From Bdellovibrionales bacterium RIFCSPHIGHO2_01_FULL_40_29 (GTDB lineage Bacteria; Bdellovibrionota; Bdellovibrionia; Bdellovibrionales; Bdellovibrionaceae): a stretch of 64,000 nt of DNA. The notes beneath the pieces are model-generated. The model was not told where the DNA came from. It was given only the letters and a program-made list of their open reading frames with translations, and did not search any database. The DNA lies in NCBI GenBank assembly GCA_001771815.1, contig MEPU01000009.1, positions 1-64,000 of the forward strand, in the 5' to 3' direction. Below are positions 1 to 8,104 of the stretch, in pieces; the stretch's first letter is position 1, and every line of letters begins with the position of its first letter. The position numbers were made by a program, and so were the translations under genes.

Positions 1-18
1 TCTCAGTTGATAGTGGAA
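1..18 (+). repeat. IS left terminal inverted repeat (partial)
   Basis: This segment pairs with 1327-1344 in inverted orientation with 14 of 18 identities; the core shared by both ends is GTGGAA. The outermost roughly six bases are expected to lie before the window start. Confidence 0.6.
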
Positions 19-109
19 TGCAAAGTGTCATGAATGGATAAAGGGATCCAATCAAATTCAAGAACTTCTTAGAATTTTAGTTACGAAGCTGAAATTTAAA
101 AAGGAGTAT

Positions 110-1303
110 TTGATGGATCCCAACTGGCAATCTAACAATCGATTAATCGTTTTACCAGAGCTAAATATTTTAACACACGGCCAAAGCAATAAGTTTAGAT
201 ATAATTACCAATGTGAAAAAGTTTCTGAGTTTGAAGTTTGTCCAAAATGTGCCACAAAATCCTATTCCGTTCATGACCGAAGATGGATCAATGTGAAAGA
301 TCAACCTGTTCGCGGAATGGGTGTAAAGCTACAAATTTTAAAACGTAGGTTCAGATGTCCCAATTGCAAAAAAGTCTTCACTGAACCGCTTTCTGGCGTC
401 CGCAAAGGTTTTAAAACAACAGAACGCTTTAGGCGCGGCGTAAGATGGGCTTGTGATAATTTTAAAAACTTAAAACGTGTTCAACTGGCCTATGCTTGTT
501 CCGCGGGTTTGATATATAAAGTCTTTTATGAACAGCTTGAATTAAAACAGCGTGAAAAAATGAACGATCCTTGGGGTACAACCCTAGGCGTTGATGAACA
601 TACCTGGAAAAAACGCCGTGGAAAAATCAGACAAACTGAATTTGCATCTTTAATAGTTGATTATGATCGCGGACGCATTGCTGAAGTTGTAAAAGGAAAA
701 ACTGTTCATGATCTAAAATCACAATTAGATTATATACCAGGACGTGAACGCGTTCGTGATGTGACAATCGACATGTGTGATCCCTTTAAAAAATTTGTTC
801 GTGAATTTTTTCCCAACGCAAAATTAACAGCAGATAAGTTCCATGTTCTTCGACTAGCAAATCCTATGATAAATCGCGCCAGAACTGAAATTACGGGTGA
901 TCAAAGATCAAATCCCGTTCGCGTTCTACTACAACGAAATCGTCATCGATTAAAATATTTTGAAACTAAAGCCTTAGATCAATGGCTTGATCATTATCCC
1001 AAAATGAAAGAAATTTATTGGTACAAAGAAGCGCTATATAAATTTTATCGCACCAAAGGTTTTGAAAAAGCATCGCGGGCCCTCATAAATTTAACAGATC
1101 AAATGGCATTATCTAGTTTAGATGAAATAAAAAAACTCAGAAAAACTTTAATGAAATGGCGTGTGGAAATATTAAATTATTTTAAAACAGGATTGACCAA
1201 TGCAAGAACTGAAGGTTACAACAGGCTCGCAAAGGGCGAACAATACTCAGCTTTTGGAGTTCGCAACTTTACTAACTACAGACTTCGGATGCTAAATGTA
1301 TAG
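110..1303 (+). CDS. ISL3-family transposase
   Basis: This DDE transposase moves the surrounding IS. Of its 397 residues, the N-terminal part has a zinc-binding CPKC...CPNC arrangement followed by a helix-turn-helix-like stretch. The catalytic core shows the first Asp in LGVDEHTW, the second in the TADKFHVLR region and the Glu in ARTEGYNRLAKG near the C-terminus, the usual ISL3 order. The length is normal and the frame is intact, so it could be active. A Shine-Dalgarno AAGGAG lies just before the ATG at 110 (AAAAAGGAGTATTTG). The stop overlaps the altered 3' end of the convergent four-helix-bundle gene. Family assignment is from motifs, not from a search. Confidence 0.92.
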   Translation: MMDPNWQSNNRLIVLPELNILTHGQSNKFRYNYQCEKVSEFEVCPKCATKSYSVHDRRWINVKDQPVRGMGVKLQILKRRFRCPNCKKVFTEPLSGVRKGFKTTERFRRGVRWACDNFKNLKRVQLAYACSAGLIYKVFYEQLELKQREKMNDPWGTTLGVDEHTWKKRRGKIRQTEFASLIVDYDRGRIAEVVKGKTVHDLKSQLDYIPGRERVRDVTIDMCDPFKKFVREFFPNAKLTADKFHVLRLANPMINRARTEITGDQRSNPVRVLLQRNRHRLKYFETKALDQWLDHYPKMKEIYWYKEALYKFYRTKGFEKASRALINLTDQMALSSLDEIKKLRKTLMKWRVEILNYFKTGLTNARTEGYNRLAKGEQYSAFGVRNFTNYRLRMLNV

Positions 1304-1618
1304 AATGTCTTGGATTTTAGATACACTTCCACCATCGAGTGAGTAGAACCCCAAGTGGTCTGCGCGCTCAATTAGTTTTTCATTGCTAACTTTTGCGAGC
1401 TGAAAAATTGTTTCACATTCTTTCAGCGAAGCATAAGCAGTCTGATAGTAGCGCTTCTTATCTTTTTCCGAAGGCTTTGCATTTCCTTCTGATAAGTTAA
1501 GCGCAATGGAAGATGATGCTCTAGTCAGTTGATCCTTTAGATTTCCTTTCAACTTTAAATCTTCTGTCATTTCGTAAAATTGAATTGCTAAATCTAGGGT
1601 TCTGAATTTTTTTTGCAT
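1292..1618 (-). CDS. Four-helix-bundle (23S rRNA IVP-like) protein, C-terminus cut by IS
   Basis: The protein resembles the S23/four-helix-bundle family: LDLAIQFYEMTE, LKDQLTRASSSIALNLSEG and the SLKECETIFQLA helix. I start it at the ATG at 1618, which has AGGAG five bases upstream; an upstream in-frame ATG at 1645 lacks one. Family resemblance runs to ADHLG (codon near 1350), where relatives continue with a short final helix. Here about 18 unrelated residues follow, read from the inverted repeat and the end of the transposase gene. I infer that the IS inserted into the last part of the gene and supplied a new stop. The molecular role of the family is not well defined. Confidence 0.75.
   Translation of the reverse strand: MQKKFRTLDLAIQFYEMTEDLKLKGNLKDQLTRASSSIALNLSEGNAKPSEKDKKRYYQTAYASLKECETIFQLAKVSNEKLIERADHLGFYSLDGGSVSKIQDILYI
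1327..1350 (-). repeat. IS right terminal inverted repeat
   Basis: This is the inverted partner of bases 1-18. Read on the minus strand it begins GGTTCT and contains GATGGTGGAA. It lies 23 bases downstream of the transposase stop and marks the probable right boundary of the element. Confidence 0.6.
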
Positions 1619-1687
1619 AATTGCTCCTGAGTGCATTGTATGCAAACTGATAGCTACAACTATTTATGATTTTAATTATACGGCCCT

Positions 1688-1738
1688 CTGTATTCGGTAC
1701 AGTATTCGGAATGCAGTTAACAGTATTCTGAATACTGT
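1688..1738. repeat. Short repeats and palindrome upstream of the truncated gene
   Basis: The unit ACAGTATTC occurs at 1699-1707 and 1720-1728, with a related CTGTATTCGG at 1688-1697. The second copy forms a perfect inverted repeat with GAATACTGT (1730-1738) around one base. It lies between the four-helix-bundle gene and the tRNA. It could be an operator for the minus-strand gene or a hairpin; nothing in the sequence decides. Confidence 0.4.
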
Positions 1739-1741
1739 GGT

Positions 1742-1762
1742 CATTTTCGCCTAGCGAAAATG
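1742..1762 (-). terminator. Hairpin at the 3' end of the tRNA
   Basis: A perfect 9-bp stem with a 3-base loop, CATTTTCGC-TAG-GCGAAAATG on the minus strand, starts inside the encoded CCA of the tRNA. It has no following U-tract, so it may act in processing as much as in termination. Confidence 0.4.
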
Positions 1763-1837
1763 GTAGGGGCGCAGGGACTCGAACCCCGGATCCATCGGTT
1801 ATGAGCCGATTGCTTTAACCAACTAAGCTACACCCCC
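1761..1837 (-). tRNA. tRNA with CAU anticodon (Met, or Ile2)
   Basis: The 77 bases, including encoded CCA, fold as a full cloverleaf: acceptor GGGGGTG with CGCCCCT (G-U at 1-72), D-stem GCTT/AAGC, anticodon stem ATCGG/CCGAT with loop CTCATAA, and T-arm with TTCGAGT. The anticodon is CAU. An initiator tRNA would show three G-C pairs at the base of the anticodon stem; only GG/CC is present, so elongator Met or lysidine-modified Ile2 is more likely. Sequence alone does not settle which. Confidence 0.9.
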
Positions 1838-1872
1838 TCGGATGCAATTGGTGGTATTAAGCTAGCAAAAAC

Positions 1873-1901
1873 AAAAAAGGAGATCAACTGATCTCCTTTT
1901 T
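1873..1901 (-). terminator. Bidirectional terminator after rpoD
   Basis: GGAGATC (1879-1885) and GATCTCC (1890-1896) form a 7-bp stem with a 4-base loop, flanked by A-tracts and T-tracts on the two sides. On the minus strand it lies directly downstream of rpoD and ends in TTTTTTG. Confidence 0.85.
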
Positions 1902-1928
1902 AACTGCGTTAAATTTGTTTTATGCGAA

Positions 1929-3746
1929 CTATCCGTCAACAAACGTTTTTAGCTTATTCGAACGACTTGGGTGACGAAGCTTTCTGAGGGCTTTCGCTTC
2001 GATCTGACGAATACGCTCACGTGTCACGTTAAAATCCTGACCCACTTCTTCCAAAGTATGATCTGATTCTTCACCAATACCAAAACGCATGCGCAGAACC
2101 TTTTCCTCGCGCGGAGTCAGTGTTGATAACACCCGACGCGTTTGCTCGGCTAAGTTCAGATTCACAATAGCTTCTGCTGGATTGATAACTTTTTTATCTT
2201 CGATAAAATCGCCCAGATGAGAATCTTCTTCTTCACCCACTGGCGTTTCTAAGCTGATTGGTTCTTTTGCAATTTTCAAAACTTTGCGAACTTTATCAAC
2301 TGGCATGTCCATTTTTGCTGCGATTTCTTCCGGAGTGGCCTCGCGACCTAACTCTTGAATTAATAAACGCTGCGTACGAACCAGCTTGTTGATCGTTTCG
2401 ATCATATGAACAGGAATACGAATTGTACGGGCCTGATCCGCAATGGCACGTGTGATCGCTTGGCGAATCCACCATGTCGCGTAAGTTGAAAACTTGTAAC
2501 CTCGACGGTATTCAAATTTATCAACGGCCTTCATCAAACCAATATTACCCTCTTGAATCAGATCCAAGAATTGTAAACCACGGTTTGTATACTTCTTTGC
2601 AATAGAAACAACGAGACGCAAATTAGCCTCGACCAATTCAGATTTTGCTAAGTCAGCTTCGCGCTCACCCTTCCAAATTGCTGTATAGGTTTCTTGCACC
2701 CATTTGAAATTCATTTCCGTATCAACATGCAATCGCTTTAAACGAACTTCAGCTTCTTGAGCCTGAAGCGCATACGAACGGAATCGACCAAATGATAATC
2801 CCGTATCCCGAGTCATCTTTGCTAATTCTTTTTCGTTTGTTTCAATCAACTTCATACGCTCAGATAATGAAGTCACATCTTTTGAAAATGTTTTTTCAAT
2901 TCCGTCTTTGATACGACGACGTAATGTTCCCATGCGGTTCACCAAGTTTTTAAACTTGATCACCACACGGTTGATTGTCTTACGATTGAAATTGATGGAT
3001 TCAAAATTCGCCATCAATTTTTCATTGATAACTTTAACTTCTTCCATTGTTTTGATGCGAAGATTCTGATTTAAATTTTCATCACGCAATTGAGTAAAAT
3101 GCTTTTCAGTCGCACCTTGGTATTCAGTAACAATACCAATCAATTGGTGAATTTTTTCGATATACTCTTTTTCGTCATACTGCGTGTCTTCATCTTCAAG
3201 ACCGCGGAAGATTGCTTTTACTTTAATACGACCCTGATCAAGTCGTTTACCCAAATTGATAATTTCAAATGTTCCCAGCGGAGACAACAACATCGAACGA
3301 ACGATTTCGCGCTCCCCTTTTTCAATACGACGAGCAATCTCAACTTCACCCTCACGAGTCAGAAGAGATACCGATCCCATTTTACGTAAGTACAAACGAA
3401 CTGGATCACTGCCCTTAGCGTCTTCGGCAGCCTTTGGTTCATCCTCGTCCTCTTCCTCTTCATCTTTAGCTTCAGATAAAAATTCTTCTTTTTCTTCAGC
3501 CTTAGCCGCTTCAGAATGCTCTGTGATCACCACGCCATTGGCTTCAAGAGATTGCATAAATGCATCCAACACAACAACTGAGTTGATTTCTTGCGGCAGG
3601 CTTTCGTTGATCTCTTCGATCGTGACTCGGCCTTTTTCTTTTGAAAGCTTAACTAATTTTTGAATTTCTTCATTGGCTAAAGCCTCTTGTTCAGGAATTG
3701 AAAGCGCTTTCAATTCTTCTTTTCCGCTTTGATTCTTACCAGCCAT
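1929..3746 (-). CDS. rpoD: RNA polymerase primary sigma factor (sigma-70)
   Basis: Vegetative sigma factor directing RNA polymerase to housekeeping promoters. Region 1.1 comes first, then an acidic E/D-rich linker. Region 1.2 begins [11 protein letters not shown]. After a long non-conserved region comes region 2 ([20 protein letters not shown], then the [12 protein letters not shown] core), region 3, and region 4 with the [19 protein letters not shown] helix-turn-helix. About 605 residues is normal for a proteobacterial RpoD. I prefer the ATG at 3746, preceded by GGTGG; an in-frame GTG six codons upstream (3764) is an alternative. It is the last gene of the rpsU-yqeY-dnaG-rpoD block, 50 bp after dnaG. 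Confidence 0.97.
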   Translation of the reverse strand: MAGKNQSGKEELKALSIPEQEALANEEIQKLVKLSKEKGRVTIEEINESLPQEINSVVVLDAFMQSLEANGVVITEHSEAAKAEEKEEFLSEAKDEEEEDEDEPKAAEDAKGSDPVRLYLRKMGSVSLLTREGEVEIARRIEKGEREIVRSMLLSPLGTFEIINLGKRLDQGRIKVKAIFRGLEDEDTQYDEKEYIEKIHQLIGIVTEYQGATEKHFTQLRDENLNQNLRIKTMEEVKVINEKLMANFESINFNRKTINRVVIKFKNLVNRMGTLRRRIKDGIEKTFSKDVTSLSERMKLIETNEKELAKMTRDTGLSFGRFRSYALQAQEAEVRLKRLHVDTEMNFKWVQETYTAIWKGEREADLAKSELVEANLRLVVSIAKKYTNRGLQFLDLIQEGNIGLMKAVDKFEYRRGYKFSTYATWWIRQAITRAIADQARTIRIPVHMIETINKLVRTQRLLIQELGREATPEEIAAKMDMPVDKVRKVLKIAKEPISLETPVGEEEDSHLGDFIEDKKVINPAEAIVNLNLAEQTRRVLSTLTPREEKVLRMRFGIGEESDHTLEEVGQDFNVTRERIRQIEAKALRKLRHPSRSNKLKTFVDG

Positions 3747-3796
3747 ATCACCACCGTATTTCACGAATTACATATTACGTATTTAATTTCTCAAAT

Positions 3797-5626
3797 TTAC
3801 TTTTCGTTTTTATTCAGAGATAAACGATTGCGCTGGAGATCTTCGATCTCTTTCAACTTTTCAGGATCAACATTTTGTTTCAATGCCATTCCTAATTTCT
3901 TCGCTTGCTCTTTTAAAAACGTTTGCTGAATGCGTTTGAAACAATCACTTAGCATTTTATTTTCTTTTTCTTCATCAAACTCTGAAGTTGATGACATAGA
4001 GCTTGAAAATAAAAGTTCTGGCTTGTCCAAATTCTCGATCAGCAGACTGAGTAACTTATCAAATTTGTTTGGGTCTTGTCTATAAACTTGCTCAGCTTTT
4101 TCGAGTATGGATTTCACGCCTAAATGATTGATTTGGCTTAAGATTTGCTGATTCAACATCACTTCAAAATTGGCACGGCTCTTGAGTGCAAGTTGAAGCA
4201 ATAGTATTTCTGCAGAAGAAGCCCCTGTAATCGAAAATAACGGCTTCTTAGGAGCTTCTGCCGCTGGTTTTGGCTGGTTAGACGTCACTTGGGCTGGCGT
4301 GATCTCGCGATAATTTTGCCGACCCTGGGTGGAAGTCAGTGCTGATCGGACCCAATCCAAGCCCACGTTCATGCGTGCAGCAATCTCTTGCGCATATAGA
4401 CTTTTCAGTCTTGGATCAGGAATAACATCAAAAACTGGCCTCGCTTGGTCCATAACCTTTACCTTTTGCGAGGCCTCACCACGATAGTCGACCATCCACA
4501 TTTGTAAAACGACATTAAAAAGCTCCGGCGCCGAGTGAATCTTTTTTTGCAAAGCCTCAACTCCAAACTGAGTGACAAATTCATCAGGATCTTTTGCCTC
4601 GGTCAAAATTAGACCTCGGGGATACAATCCCGCCGCCAACAGCAATGGCAAACTTCTTTCAGCTGCTCGTTGCCCAGCTTCGTCACTATCAAACAAGACA
4701 ACCACATTGTTCGTCATTCGTTTGATGAGTTTTGCATGCTCTGGGGTTAATGCTGTCCCCATTGTTGCGGCCACATTTCGTATTCCAGCCTGAAACAGCG
4801 AAACCAAATCCATATAACCTTCGACAACAACGACAAGATCTTCGGGTCGAATATAACGAGCCGTATGGGCTAATCCATAAAGAACTTTGGATTTGTTAAA
4901 CACCAAAGTCTCTGGGGAATTTAAATACTTAGGTTCCCCTTGGTCATGAATCCGGCCGCCAAAAGCCAATACTTCGCCCGAAGGTGATAAAATCGGAAAC
5001 ATCAAGCGGTCACGAAAAATATCGTACGAACCGTTTCCCTCTTTCCGAGGCTTCGTCAGTCGAGCCTCATCTGCAAGGCTTGCTGAAATATTCTTTTTGT
5101 CCAAGTGATTGGCCAACATATCCCATTCTGACGGAGCATAACCAATATGAAATTCCTCAATTGTTTCAATACTGAGTTTTCGCTTTTGAACATATGTTTT
5201 GATCGGATGAGTGGATGAGGCGCGCTTTAACGTTTCACGATAAAAATCATCGGCAATTTTATTAGCACGAAGCATTTGCTTTTTCTTATCTTGAGCCACG
5301 GCATACTGATCATTATCATCGCGCTGGGTTTCCGGAAGTGGTATCGAGGCTCTTTCAGCCAAATACTCGATAGCCTCGGGGAAACTCATGCCATTGTAAT
5401 CTTTTAAAAAAGAAAAAATATTTCCGCTCTTTTTACAACCAAAGCAGTGATAAACTTGTTTTGATTCAGACACAGAAAAACTAGCGGTTTTTTCTGCGTG
5501 ATCCGGGAATGGACAACGCCCCATGTATCCACCACCACTTTGTTTTAATTGAGTGTATTGCGAAATAATGTCGACAACATTATTGGCCTCTGACACTCGA
5601 TCAACAAATTCGGGTGGATAACGCAA
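3797..5626 (-). CDS. dnaG: DNA primase
   Basis: Synthesises RNA primers at the replication fork. The N-terminal zinc ribbon is visible at residues 38-64: C38, H43, C61 and C64. The spacing is CPFPDH rather than the common CPFH, a variant I believe occurs in other deltaproteobacterial-type primases. The Toprim catalytic core follows, with VVVEGYMD and VLFDSDEAGQ. The C-terminal third is the variable helicase-binding region. The start is TTG at 5626 with a strong GGAGG four bases upstream. It lies between yqeY and rpoD, as in classical macromolecular-synthesis operons. Confidence 0.96.
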   Translation of the reverse strand: MRYPPEFVDRVSEANNVVDIISQYTQLKQSGGGYMGRCPFPDHAEKTASFSVSESKQVYHCFGCKKSGNIFSFLKDYNGMSFPEAIEYLAERASIPLPETQRDDNDQYAVAQDKKKQMLRANKIADDFYRETLKRASSTHPIKTYVQKRKLSIETIEEFHIGYAPSEWDMLANHLDKKNISASLADEARLTKPRKEGNGSYDIFRDRLMFPILSPSGEVLAFGGRIHDQGEPKYLNSPETLVFNKSKVLYGLAHTARYIRPEDLVVVVEGYMDLVSLFQAGIRNVAATMGTALTPEHAKLIKRMTNNVVVLFDSDEAGQRAAERSLPLLLAAGLYPRGLILTEAKDPDEFVTQFGVEALQKKIHSAPELFNVVLQMWMVDYRGEASQKVKVMDQARPVFDVIPDPRLKSLYAQEIAARMNVGLDWVRSALTSTQGRQNYREITPAQVTSNQPKPAAEAPKKPLFSITGASSAEILLLQLALKSRANFEVMLNQQILSQINHLGVKSILEKAEQVYRQDPNKFDKLLSLLIENLDKPELLFSSSMSSTSEFDEEKENKMLSDCFKRIQQTFLKEQAKKLGMALKQNVDPEKLKEIEDLQRNRLSLNKNEK

Positions 5627-5659
5627 AAAGCCTCCGCAATGACTGAAATTTTTTAATGA

Positions 5660-6106
5660 TTAATTCAATTTTGATTTAATAGCTTCACTCAGAAGCTTGC
5701 CGTCTGCAGAACCTGCCGACCGAGCCATGGCTTCCTTCATAACTGCTCCCATGTCCTTGATGGTCGTAGCTCCGGTGGCGGCAATGACTTCAGCAACCAT
5801 TTTCTCGATTTGCTCTTTGGTCATTTGTGAAGGCATATAAGCTTCTAAAACTTTTAATTCTGCGGCTTCCTGATCAACTAAATCAGTGCGCCCTGCAGAT
5901 GCAAATTGCTCAATAGATTCTTTACGCTGCTTAACTAATTTTTTAATCACTTGCATGATATCATCAGCCGTAATTGGATTCGGGCGTGAATCGATTTCTT
6001 TATTTTTAATAGCTGAGTTTAAAAAACGAAGTGTGTTTAATTTAACTGTGTCCTTAGACACCATAGCCGACTTGATGTCGGCTAATATTTTTTCACGTAT
6101 TTCCAT
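5660..6106 (-). CDS. yqeY: GatB/YqeY domain protein
   Basis: A 148-residue YqeY-like protein, related to the tail domain of the GatB amidotransferase subunit. Family features are the N-terminal DIKSAMVSKDTVKLNTLRFLNSAIKNKEID stretch (given here in parts: KLNTLRFL, IKNKEID), VIKKLVKQRKESIEQF and the C-terminal GKLLSEAIKSKL. The start ATG at 6106 has AAGGAT upstream. It is 33 bp before dnaG and 57 bp after rpsU. The family is thought to interact with tRNA or translation factors, but its role is not established. Confidence 0.92.
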   Translation of the reverse strand: MEIREKILADIKSAMVSKDTVKLNTLRFLNSAIKNKEIDSRPNPITADDIMQVIKKLVKQRKESIEQFASAGRTDLVDQEAAELKVLEAYMPSQMTKEQIEKMVAEVIAATGATTIKDMGAVMKEAMARSAGSADGKLLSEAIKSKLN

Positions 6107-6163
6107 GAATAAATCCTTATAGTGTTCTTTATATAAAATATAAAGAAAGCAGAATGGAAGAAA

Positions 6164-6373
6164 TTAATCTCCCCAGCTGCGACGAACTTTTTTGTTTGCA
6201 CGTTTGCGAGCGGCTATCGATTTCTTTTTGCCAGATACGCTTGGTTTTTCAAAATGTTCACGTTTTTTAACTTCAGAAAGAATACCCGCTTTCTCGCAAG
6301 ATTTTTTGAACTTACGAAATGCGCCTTCGAAACTTTCTCCATCACGAACTTTAACTAATGCCACAGTAATCAC
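6164..6373 (-). CDS. rpsU: 30S ribosomal protein bS21
   Basis: A small basic ribosomal protein that helps mRNA base-pair with 16S rRNA. Family signature: [20 protein letters not shown], then [10 protein letters not shown] and a Lys/Arg-rich tail. The start is uncertain: GTG at 6373 is only three bases from GGAAGG, while GTG at 6364 gives [11 protein letters not shown], closer to the usual N-terminus. It is the first gene of the minus-strand block. A TATACA-like element at 6416-6421 (minus strand) may be its -10, with no clear -35. Confidence 0.96.
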   Translation of the reverse strand: MITVALVKVRDGESFEGAFRKFKKSCEKAGILSEVKKREHFEKPSVSGKKKSIAARKRANKKVRRSWGD

Positions 6374-6414
6374 CGACCTTCCGAGGTGGACTTTAGAGTG
6401 AAAATCAATTAAGC

Positions 6415-6942
6415 ATGTATAGCAAAGGACCTTTTATAAAACACCCGAAAACACCTATGGACAGACCAAATAACATTGCGCATCAACAAGATCTAGACTT
6501 TATGAGCCAGGCTCTAGACCTGGCTTTGCGGAGTGAAGCCATCGGGGAAGTCCCCATTGGGGCCCTTATTGTTGATGAAAATGGCCAGATTCTGTCGATG
6601 GCAACAAATCTACGCGAGAAGAACACCACAGTTATCGGACATGCTGAAATTATAGCGCTTCATCGCGCCTGCAAAAAAAGAAAAAGCTGGAGACTCACGG
6701 GTTGCACACTTTATGTGACCCTTGAACCCTGCTTCATGTGTGCCGGTGCTTTAGTGCAATCGCGAATCGCTCGGGTGGTATTTGGAGCCTATGACCCAAA
6801 GGGTGGCGCATTAGGAAGCTTGTCGAATTTATCATGCGATGCTCGGTTAAATCATAATTTTACTGTCACAAGCGGAGTTCGCTCAGAAGAGTGTGGAAAA
6901 ATTTTAAAAGATTTTTTTAAGAAAAAAAGAAAAACCAAATAG
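6415..6942 (+). CDS. tadA: tRNA-specific adenosine deaminase
   Basis: Deaminates A34 to inosine in tRNA-Arg(ACG). The zinc site is complete: HAE (catalytic Glu in GHAEIIALH) and PCFMCAGAL. The substrate-loop region [12 protein letters not shown] follows, as in TadA. Length is 175 residues from the ATG at 6415; the ATG at 6457 would remove a non-conserved 14-residue leader and clear the overlap with the probable rpsU promoter. No strong ribosome site marks either. It is divergent from rpsU. Confidence 0.93.
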   Translation: MYSKGPFIKHPKTPMDRPNNIAHQQDLDFMSQALDLALRSEAIGEVPIGALIVDENGQILSMATNLREKNTTVIGHAEIIALHRACKKRKSWRLTGCTLYVTLEPCFMCAGALVQSRIARVVFGAYDPKGGALGSLSNLSCDARLNHNFTVTSGVRSEECGKILKDFFKKKRKTK

Positions 6943-6974
6943 ACTTACAATTCGCATCTTGGCTTAATAAATAC

Positions 6975-7015
6975 CTGCTCAACTTTTGGCGCGGCGCCCT
7001 GCAAAAAGTGAGCAG
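6975..7015. terminator. Inverted repeat between convergent genes
   Basis: CTGCTCA (6975-6981) pairs with TGAGCAG (7009-7015), then CTTTT with AAAAG after a one-base bulge, and the GC-rich loop GGCGCGGCGCC can pair internally. It sits between the ends of tadA and the minus-strand response regulator, so a shared terminator is likely. There is no long U-tract. Confidence 0.5.
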
Positions 7016-7022
7016 TAACCTT

Positions 7023-7691
7023 TTATTTAACGTCTAGGCGGTAACCAAAGCTGGGGACTGCTGTTATCACTCCGACAAAACCTTCGAGCTTCTTTTTAAG
7101 ATAATTGATTTGAGAATCTACATTTCGCGGAGTCACGTCAAAATGACCCCAAACTTCGGTCATAAACTGATTTCGCGAAACCAAATTATTCTTATTTTCG
7201 ATAAGTAGTTTTAAAATTTCAAATTGCTTTGGAGTCAGGGTTACCTCTTTGGTTTCCACGTAGACTTGACGAGAATGTAAATTCATTTTCAAGTTTGCCG
7301 CAAGCAGTTCAGAATTTTGCTCTTTGCTATAATCGCTAAGACGTTTTTTCACACGCAGCAAAAGCTCTTTGGGATGAAAAGGTTTTGCTAAAAAATCGTC
7401 TCCGCCAGATTCTAAAGTTTCAATTCTTTCATCTGAAGTGACCGCGCCTGAAACGAAAATAATCGGCGTATTCTTGATTTCTGGAGTTTCTTTTATGATT
7501 TTACAAAGTTCAACACCGGTGACATAGGGCATTTTAAAATCCATTAATATCAGATCGGGATTGAATGTTTTTACAAAGTCTAAAGCTTTTTCGGCTTGGC
7601 AAATATACCGACACTCAAAATGCGGACTTAAAATTTCCGCCATCAGTTGGCAACTTTCTTCAAAATCATCGATTATGGCGATTTTCTGCAT
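7023..7691 (-). CDS. OmpR/PhoB-type response regulator
   Basis: A 222-residue transcription regulator: receiver domain at 1-120 with acidic pair D8/D9, phospho-acceptor D51 in LILMDFKMP and the K of FLAKPF; winged-helix DNA-binding domain at about 130-220 (LTPKQFEILKLLI, NVDSQINYLKKKL). The ribosome site AAAGGA overlaps the stop of the upstream SUI1-type gene, so the two are probably translationally coupled. No cognate kinase is adjacent, and its target genes are unknown. Confidence 0.93.
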   Translation of the reverse strand: MQKIAIIDDFEESCQLMAEILSPHFECRYICQAEKALDFVKTFNPDLILMDFKMPYVTGVELCKIIKETPEIKNTPIIFVSGAVTSDERIETLESGGDDFLAKPFHPKELLLRVKKRLSDYSKEQNSELLAANLKMNLHSRQVYVETKEVTLTPKQFEILKLLIENKNNLVSRNQFMTEVWGHFDVTPRNVDSQINYLKKKLEGFVGVITAVPSFGYRLDVK

Positions 7692-7693
7692 TT

Positions 7694-8074
7694 CTACATT
7701 CCTTTGTACTTAATTTGTTTTAAATCCAAAATTTTTTTAATGGCATCACGCTTATCACCCTGAATTTCAATCTGTGCAACACCAGACTCTACTTTATAGG
7801 ACCCACCAACACCACATTTTATTTTTAACTCTTTTGTTAGTTCTTTAACAAAAGTTTCATGATTGGGAAGCTGATCCAAAATCGTTACTGTTTTTCCGCC
7901 TCGGCCATTTTTTTCTAGACGAAAAACAACGGTAAATTTTTTTGTATCCACCAACTGACGACTTTGAGCTGCTAATTTGTCTTTCTCGGCTTGACCAGAA
8001 ATGATGGCCTGATCTTTAGGGTCTGTCGAATACACCAGAATACGATCTTTTGAGCTATTTGACTGTGAAGACAC
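7694..8074 (-). CDS. SUI1/eIF1-family translation factor (YciH-like)
   Basis: The C-terminal half has the SUI1 fold signature: VVFRLEKNGRGGKTVTILDQL, split here as RGGKTVT, then LKIKCGVGGSYK and EIQGDKRDAIKKIL. Bacterial YciH proteins can influence start-site fidelity in vitro; their cellular role is unsettled. The start is GTG at 8074 with AAAGGA upstream; the first 40 residues are poorly conserved. It is 30 bp downstream of spoVR and 2 bp upstream of the response regulator, so it likely shares the stress-operon transcript. Confidence 0.9.
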   Translation of the reverse strand: MSSQSNSSKDRILVYSTDPKDQAIISGQAEKDKLAAQSRQLVDTKKFTVVFRLEKNGRGGKTVTILDQLPNHETFVKELTKELKIKCGVGGSYKVESGVAQIEIQGDKRDAIKKILDLKQIKYKGM

Positions 8075-8104
8075 CCGCGTATTCCTTTCTAAGAAAGAAC
8101 TGTC

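Larger units (their letters stand above)
1..1350 (+). mobile_element. ISL3-family insertion sequence, left tip outside window
   Basis: One transposase gene lies between imperfect inverted ends. Bases 1-18 match the reverse complement of 1327-1344 at 14 of 18 positions without gaps. Beyond the match the right end continues outward to 1350 as GGTTCT on the minus strand, which resembles known ISL3-type tips. The left tip would therefore start about 6 bases before the window. The inferred length, about 1.36 kb, fits the family. The right end coincides with the point where the neighbouring four-helix-bundle protein stops looking like its family. The ends are inferred, and the target duplication cannot be checked because the left flank is missing. 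Confidence 0.72.

Noticed and set aside
3256-3663. 135-codon frame opposite rpoD
   Set aside because: It lies opposite the acidic linker and region 1 of rpoD; its composition (Ser-rich) is the mirror of Glu/Asp codons, and it has no ribosome site.
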